Below, piece after piece: positions 41,201 to 50,200 of a stretch of 64,000 nucleotides of DNA (position 1 is the first letter of the stretch; each line of letters starts with the position of its first letter). The DNA comes from Glandiceps talaboti. Taxonomy: Eukaryota > Hemichordata > Enteropneusta > Spengelidae. The notes below the pieces were generated by a model that did not search any database, was not told where the DNA came from, and worked only from the letters and a program-made list of their open reading frames with translations. The translations under genes and the position numbers were made by a program. The stretch lies in the NCBI RefSeq assembly GCF_964340395.1, contig NC_135551.1, positions 11,320,379 through 11,384,378 on the forward strand, read 5' to 3'.

Positions 41201-44200
41201 AGCAGTTCATTGAAGTGTATATGTGTATGTATGTGTACGTACGTGTGTCGCTATGATTAGTATTCAGCTTCCGGGCCGAATATGGCAGACGATGTTCAGC
41301 GCTGTGTATATTATACGTTGTTTTGCGTTTCTCGGTCTACAAATTCACTGGAATTGGCAAAACTATAAAATAATAACAATAATGTATGTCCTCCCAGTCC
41401 ATAATGGACTCAAGCAAACTTTGCACTCCATAATGGGCTCGGCTGTCGCCTCGCCCATTATGTCGTTCAAAGTTTGCTTTCGTCCATTATGGGCTGGGAG
41501 GGCGTACATTATTGTTTAAACATATTAAAGGTTATGATAATCTATTGAAACATTTGCACATGTAATATTAATGGATCAACTGCAGAGCTTAATTAGCCTT
41601 AGGGAGTGACCAGTTTTTAGGGTGTGGGGCAAAATCAGAGGGGGGGGTCACATCAATTTAGGACATAAAGAAGGGGGGTCATCAAGTGATAAAGGGGGGT
41701 CACCCTGTTTTCAGCAACTAAACAAAATAATGAGCCACGCTCCTGCACTTCAATGTCCATACATTTATTAAACAAAAAATGTATGTGCATAAAATAAACC
41801 ATAAACAAATAGCTATAAATATACATTCAAATATAACATCTCTTGATGCATCCAATACATACGGTATGGAGTCACAACACTATACTATGGCCACCTTTAA
41901 GCAACAGTTTTTTGTTAGAAATGACTACTCCATATTGCACGCCACGAGTTTCATTGTGTCATCTTGTGGTATAAAAACTTGCATGTGTGCAATACATGTT
42001 ATAATAATAATACATGTTATACAAGTAACATGTTACGAGGTTACATGTGAAAGCCCCTTTTGTCTTATTGTTTTACGTCATAAACGACCAAGAATGAAAT
42101 ATACTTACAGTATTCTAAGGTGAACACAATAGGCAACACAACTTGGATTCTATAATTATATTATGTGAATGACTAATAAACAAAGTTATAAACACAGACT
42201 TGTTTGATGATGATCTAGTAAAGAGCTACTTACTGTAGTCAAGACTTCAATAGTACAGACAGTGCAAAGTTATGAGGAAACTTAGATTTTACAAATGTAC
42301 ATCTCCCCTGCAATATGTAAAATCTAGTATCCACATTGATTGACTGTATACTGTGAGTAAAATTTTGTTAGCAGATCATAATACAACATTTCCTTAGTAT
42401 TAGAATGTATTTATTTTCAAGGCTATCATGTTGTCAGCAATATACTGGACAACATAGCCAGTAGTAAGTGAATTAAATTAGTACCGGTAATCTAGTTATG
42501 CAACGGCTGTCATGTAGAAAACTTTTTGATGACATTTTTTAATTTCTATTTTGAAATCAATGACATTTTAATTAACACATTTCATTATTCAAAATATTTT
42601 CAAAAACATTTTGGTTAAAAGTAGCACTTTGGTCAATGAAGGGAGGGGAGTTTTGAGTCAGTGCCATGATTACTGTGAACAATTATGAACAGGACAAACA
42701 AGCTTGCCTTGAGGAGTGCAAACTAGTCAATGCGTACACATATATGGAAAGGTGCAATTGTGTTAAGTCTATAGAAAACAATATATTGACTATATGATGA
42801 GAACATATCATTATATGATGCAAGTACATCATTATGTTTGACAGTTATTGACATGGGTTTACAAGTATATTAACTCCATTTATAATATAATATTGTACTT
42901 GATAATTAGCGGAATTAATCTGTGGTAATAGTTAACTCAATCTAAGAGATATCCTCAAACTTTTGGTTACTAAACCATGAATATTTTGTATGTCCATGAA
43001 CAGACAATCATACTTCACATAGGGTTCCTATCTAAAGAGCTTTCTAGATGTGAAGCAACTAAAATACTGAAAATGTAACATGTAAAATTAACTATGCAGT
43101 GTGCGGTAGAAATTGCTTTGAGAATAGTGTCTTTTGCAAGAACAAAAAGAATGTTTCTTGTCAACAGATGGGGGGGGGGGGGGGGGTTCAATGTTTTTTT
43201 TATTTCTCGGGGGGGGGGGGGGGGGGGGTTGATTGTTTTGGGATGAATTGCAGGAGGGTCACTATTTTTAAGTACACCACAAACAAAAAGTCACCGGCCT
43301 ACCCTTGGCCGTAAAAACTGATCGCTCCCTTAAATCATGAACATTCATGTGAAAAGTTTTTAGAGTATAAAATCAAGTTCCTTATTTGCAGTTGCTGCTT
43401 ATGAGTAACTAAGACTTCATTCATTGAGTGTTCTGTCTGTCTGTATTAACAGCTGAGTTGCCTAGGATACAGCAATATTGATGCTGTGGATATGTCACAA
43501 CCAAGTCTAGACCAAGCACAATTAAAAGGTGTATATAAAAAGTTGATATGTTCAAAACTGAGTGATGAACCAATAGAAGGAATCAACCAAGGTAAATCCT
43601 AAAGTTAACTATGGGTCACAAGAATGAGATGTTTTTGGGGTGTAGTAATGTTTGCTGTATATTTCAAAGATACCCATAGTATGCTACATACTGATGCATA
43701 ACCATCATTTACAATTGACTTATTAAAGTCAGACATACCAGTAACTTATAAAAGGCACTTTTCTCTTCTTTGTCAATACATAATTCAACTTTTCATTCCT
43801 AAAATGACAAAAGTATGATTTTGCATAATTTGACATCTGGTGATAAACTTCCTCAAGCATTGGAAAATTGATGTAAACAGTCCTCCAGCATTCCACTAAA
43901 GGATTGTATTGTATCAATTTTATTTCTGTATGTTATTTTTTTTGTATGCTTTACTATGCTTGCAAAGGCATGTTATAATGCACTAAAAATTAAGATTGAA
44001 TGATCCGACGACGTTTAATTTATGTATAAAAATGTTGAGGAAATCCCTATAATATTATTTATAACCTAACAGTTAGGCTGTAATTTGTTGTTGCTATACA
44101 AAAAATAAAATAATTAGTTTTATACATTATTTACAGATGAGTATGATGGTATTGTTTGTTCAGGAGCATTTATACCAGGACACCTTGATGACAGTTGTCT

Positions 44201-47200
44201 TATTGAGATGGTTAGAGTTGTCAAACCAGGTAAGTTGTTGTCAATCTGACAAGTATTGACTGATGTATAAGTGATACAGAATTCCAATATGATTTGCTGT
44301 GAATTTTCTTTGTCTTAAATATAAATGGAAAGTTATTTGATAGATTCTACATTTAATATTTATGACTACAGAGGAAAACTTTAAATATTGTCGAGCATTA
44401 TACATTTTCATACTTCATGCATTTAGAGAATGGTAAATATTTGGTTTCCATATTTTAGTGATTCAGAAGTATACATTTCATGTTGTAAACCATGTACATA
44501 TGGGAGAGTGATTCCTTGCAGTCTATCTGGAATGTCATCTGTAAGTACTATGCTGTGATGGGGCACCATTACACATCATATATAGAATGATACCACTCCA
44601 AGCACAAGTACAGACACGGATGACATAGTTATTGTCATTGAGTAATCTTTCTAATCTTAGTGGAAGTAATCTTAAAAGTAACCTTATTGGAATCTAATTT
44701 TTGAAGTGACTATGTAGCTTTTGTCAGAATCACTCAGATGTCATCAGTGTAATGATGTTATGAAGGAATCAGATGAAAGCTAAGTAGTCACTTCAAAAAC
44801 TAGATTCAAATAAAGGTATCTCTACTATTAGTATTACTAGTATTATAAAATAGAGTCAAGTATCAAATTCTATCATTCAAATTTTCATTTCTGTCAGGTG
44901 GGGTTATATGCTGTGCTATATATGTAGGCAACATCCATGTACTGGAAGGACCAACATTTACAGCTTTATTAGAAGATAACACCATAGAAAAACTTCAACA
45001 GTATAAAATCAAACACTTTATTGCTGAAGATGATGGATATATTATTGCATACAGAGTGACAAAGAAGCAGTGAATTAAAAAAAAAAAAAGAATCAGTGAA
45101 CTCGACAAGTAATATTATATTGAAATACAATCCCCAATCAAACCCTAGTTTCTTTTCTCCATAGTAATTACTATGTTATGTTTGTATTTGCTATGTTTTT
45201 GACATTATGACTCAAACTAAAAATAAGTTGTTATTTTTTTTCTTTATTGTGCTTTGCTCTTTCTACTGAGTGACCTATACATACTCCAACATTTCAGTCA
45301 ATAAATGTATTATATTTAATAGCATCGCTGTTCTGAAACTTTTCAAGGTTGTACCTAATTTGCACGTTAAGAAAGACCCAGTCTTTTAGCAAATTCTCTA
45401 TTGCTGTAACTTTCACTATGTATTAAATATGAGTATTTTCCCTTCTGAAATTCGTTTAATTGAGGTATCTTTCAGTCATGAAGTTAAATTAGCGTAAACA
45501 ATAATCAGCTGGCTGACACCTACTAAGGTCACTCAATGTAAACAAATACTTTACATGTAAATTTTAGGAGCCGGTCCTTTCAAAAGTGGGCCAAAATGCT
45601 GAAATAAGCTTGTCAATCAAATATTTGAATGAGCAATATCAAGCAACAAATTATGCAAATTGTATGCAAATGAGGGGAGCATGGTATATCTTAACAATAG
45701 AATGTTACATGAATTCGAAATGACATGCAAGTAGCATCGTATAATACATTTTTTTGAAGAAAAATTATAAGAATTGGGTTAAAAGTGTGTCAAACTTTAT
45801 TCAAAATGCATTAATTCCATGTTTCTTTTATCAATGTACATCATGGCAGAGTCAGTGAACATTTTTATCAATATACATCACAGCGGTGTCAGGGTGCAAC
45901 AATACTTTTTGTCAGTAGTGTATGTACACAATTGTTTCATATTTGTAGGTTACATAAAGATATTGTCTTATCACAAAAAATCATTCCTTATGCAAATGAC
46001 TCTGTAAGATTACAAGCCACGTAATTAAGCTTCATAAGACATCAACGCTTCATAATGTATATACCAAAATATGAATGAATTATGCAAATGACTCATTAAA
46101 ATTAAAAGCTACACCAAAAACCACTGTAAGACACGTGTGCCTTGAAGTTATCATCAACAGTATACATGTACACATTTATGAAATTTGAAGCTTCCATTCC
46201 GAAGATATGGACTACATGTAATTACAATTGTACTGAAAATCATTATTTATGCAAATAGTTTATTTAATATTCAATGTATATTTATACCAAAATCTAATAC
46301 CAATATGTTCTTGCTATTCCCATAGAATGATATATGCATTAAGGATTAAGTTTCATTATAAGCTTTTGTGATATATTCTGTCCACAGAGAAGAGATACAC
46401 AGACAGAGGTATTGAGACAGACACAAACACACGTACACAGACATGCTGACACAAACAGACACTCATAGACAGACAGACACAGGCACAGACACATACACAT
46501 AATACATTCACAACAATTGTCAAGTCTTAATTGGGAGAAATACTGGATGCGGTCTGTAATGGCTGTATATCTGATGCAAAGAAATCAACAACGCAGAGAC
46601 CAAAACTGTCAGAAACATAACTACACATGGAAAAATAGTGCCAATGGCGTTGTAGCACAACTGTATTTGGTTGTTGCTACAGACTTGGTCTTGTTGTTAG
46701 AGATATTTCCATACATTTTTGGAATCTTTATTAACTTTGCCTACCCTTCCCACTTTTCATCATTTAGCTGTTGCTATGGGTGTGGTCCTGTTACTAGGCA
46801 TATTTGCATACATTTTTTGGATCTTTAGTCACTTACCTACCCATCCCTGTTGTTATCTTTTTAATATTACATCATAATTTCACTGTTGCAAAGGGCATGG
46901 TCATGGTTGCTAGAGTCAATTGTGTCGAAATGTTTTCAACAATAACTGCAGAATAATACCTCCAGAAACATTCCCACCAAATTTCAACCCATTCACCATG
47001 CAGTTTCAAGATATAAGTTTTTGACCAAAATTGATATTTATACACCTAATTTGAATATCACTGATAGGATCATCACATTATGAATAATGTTAGTTTCTTA
47101 TATAGCGCTTTCCCACTCCGTGCTCAAAGCGCTTTACAATTATTACCCCTGGCTCGGATCAGAATGGCACAACGGCCCTTTAGTCTTCCTCAACTCCCCA

Positions 47201-50200
47201 GGGAGCATACAATCCATTGCAGCCATTTAAGCGCATAGGATTAAAGCCTTCACATTGCAACCTACATCCTACCAGGTCCCCAGTTATACAGCTGGGTTGA
47301 CTGAGGCACAGTCGTGGCTCAAATCTTGCCCAAGGACTTTAGCCACTCAGAAACAAACAGCAGGCAGCGATGGGGCTCGAACCTTCAACCTGTAGATTCC
47401 AAGCCGGTCACGCTAGCCATTCACCCATCATGACTCCACAATACAGCTTCATCTGCATATCCCCAGATGCATCCCCATTAAATTTCAGCTCAATCTGATA
47501 AGTAGTTTTAGAACTATATAATTTTGACAAAAAAGACACATTTTTCTAAATATAATTTGCATATTACTGATGGGATCATCATGTCAAGAACAATTCTTAA
47601 TCTAACCGCACCTAAGAACGCTCCCACCATATTTCAGCCTAATCTGCTCAATAATTTTTGAATTACAGATTTTTGACACATTTTTAGCCCTAATTTGCAT
47701 ATTACTGATGAGGTCATCATGTTATGAACAATTCATAATACAAACTTCCCTAAGAAGGCTCCTACCAAATTTCAGCTTAATCTGTGCTGTGGTTTTGGAA
47801 TTATTCATTTTTGACCAAAAAGACACTATTTCTTACCCAATTTGCATGTCATTAATGGTATAATCATGTCATGAACAATTATTAATCTAAACACCTTTAA
47901 GAACATATCAACAATATTTCAGATCAATCAGCTGAACGGTTTTGGAGTTTAAGTTTTTTGACCAAAAATCACGTTTTTTTACCCAATTCACACATCGGTG
48001 GAAAGATCATTTGAACAATTTCCCAACTAGACACCCAAGGTAATATATACCCACCAAATATCATGGTAATTGGTCAAGTGGTTTTTGACTATAACTTGTT
48101 TACACACACACACACACACAGACAGACAGACAGACAGACAGACGGACACTTTGCCACACCTATAAAGCACTACTGAACCTTATCTACCTAATAAGAACCA
48201 CCCAGGTGTTTTTTTGTTAGGCCTTTTACAGAAGGTAAAATCAAAATGTGTCAAAGTTCAACTTATAAGCATTGACATGGTAGTTCGTACTAAATGACCT
48301 GGTCATAGTACACGCCCCTTTAAGTCTCAGACTTCAGATAAACTATATGTGACCATTGTTCCGTCATGTTATATACTTTGACAGTTTGAACAGAAACTAC
48401 CATACATATTTCACTCCAAGGAACATTGATTCAGCTGGTTCACAGCACATTTGTAATTTGGAGCAGTTCAGTGTTCTTAATATCCAGGTGGATAATGGAC
48501 CAGAGTAAGTAATGCTTTCATTATTCATGTACTTTGGTGCAATCATTCACACACGGTAAATTCTTTTAAAAACTATTACTTGATATGATACTCTAAATGT
48601 GTCATTTTACAATCTTCTATGTCTATCTATCTGCAAACCTAGATTATATTCAAACAACTGACCTACAATTTCTTTCACTACAATTTTACACAGTAAAATC
48701 TGATCTACTCTATAGTAGCAAACTAACATCAAACTTACTAATTTGATGGTACGTAATCCTGTATGTGTATAAAAATTGACGGACGCAATTCTCAGCAGAA
48801 ACATTTTTTTAAAAGGATAATTGTATGAAGTCAATAAACGAACTCAATAGAAACTATAAGGGCTATATCTACATGTATAGTCAGAAGGAGTATGATATTC
48901 ACAAAAATATTAAAATCAGTGTGTAATGAATTCATACATAGATAATGCCAACTCCTAAATAAATCAACATAAAACACAACAAGTGCATATTATATTAATT
49001 CTAAATCTATTAACAGATTGTTACTTTAAATTCTCAATACAAAATTACATCATTAATCCATCTTATAATGTCTATACATCCATCAATAACAGATTTTATG
49101 TCTCACAGCAGATCTCGCGAGTTATGCAAATATGTCGCGCATTGTTGTCAAACAGATAATTGTGGTCAAGCTTTTGGCGTGGCCATGTGCGATGATGTTG
49201 AGAAAAAGAGTGTTAAGCAATTGACACTTTCACCTTCACCACCCTCACATGTGGTTGCCATGAATGCAATGGCTCACACAAGATCTCGTGAGATCTGCTA
49301 CGAGACAAAAAAAAAGCTTACTAATCAATTTTTCTATGGCATTATCTTCTGTGTGCAGATAAGATAATGGATTTGAATGAGTGGATTGAATTCTGTCGCA
49401 GACCTGGGAAGACGACTGAAGAAGTACAGAACTTTTATGACAAGTGGAGTTCACAGTATGATGAGGTAAAGTTGTAGAGTATTGGTATTAACATAAATAA
49501 TGAAAACAATACTATGTCTGTGTGTGATTATTTATTCAAACAGTGTTTCTCTGATGTCCTAGGCTAGTTCCAAAACTATAAGAGTTCCGATTACTACGAT
49601 CATCTCCACTCACTACATCTAGTCAAAATTGTTACTCTACACAGAAATCTGTGCTACTTCCAACAGTGTTCATATATAAATGTGATGTTATCGTGTCCTC
49701 ACATGACTCTAGTTTCAGACTGGAGGTGAGAATTCGATTAGACTATTCCGCAATAGTCAAACTAGTTTTACTAATACTAACTTACTACTAACTGAATATT
49801 AATGAGCAATTGTCTGAAGGAAGTAAACCCATTCCAACTGTCTGTCAATTTGTATTACTACTGGCGTGCGTTGTTTACCCTTCACACAGCATGGTGTTTA
49901 GCAAGATTAATGGTAAAATGTTTGACTTTGACTAGACGTCAAATACTTTGTTGACAAAGATGATGGATATATCATTGTCTACAGAGTGATAAAGAAGCAG
50001 TGAATACAACAACTTTATTTTATTGTTATAGTGAAATACAATGAATCCCTAATGTCAGTTTCTTTCTGCTTGGTAATTACTATATTATGTATGTCTTTTG
50101 CTATACTTTTGACAGTATAACTCAAACTAAAAACAAATTATTTGTTTTCTTTCTTGGGCTTTGCTCTTTCTACTGAGAGACCTATTTGTATTCCAACTAT

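Larger units (their letters stand above)
45074..48493. other. Between METTL27-like copies B and C
   Basis: About 45110-46420 matches the region after copy A (duplicated 3' flank). Then follow a tRNA-type SINE (47092-47438), a degenerate array of about 125-bp modules (47440-48110) with (AC)n/(ACAG)n at about 48100-48145, and the proximal promoter of copy C (about 48290-48493), which aligns with that of copy B. No exon is seen. Confidence 0.6.

Noticed and set aside
47365-47438. Possible tRNA gene
   Set aside because: Box-like motifs are present, but a cloverleaf is not convincing and the sequence continues into a SINE body and tail.
49068-49367. 99-codon plus-strand frame near copy C
   Set aside because: It is made of the 207-bp MITE and intron sequence.
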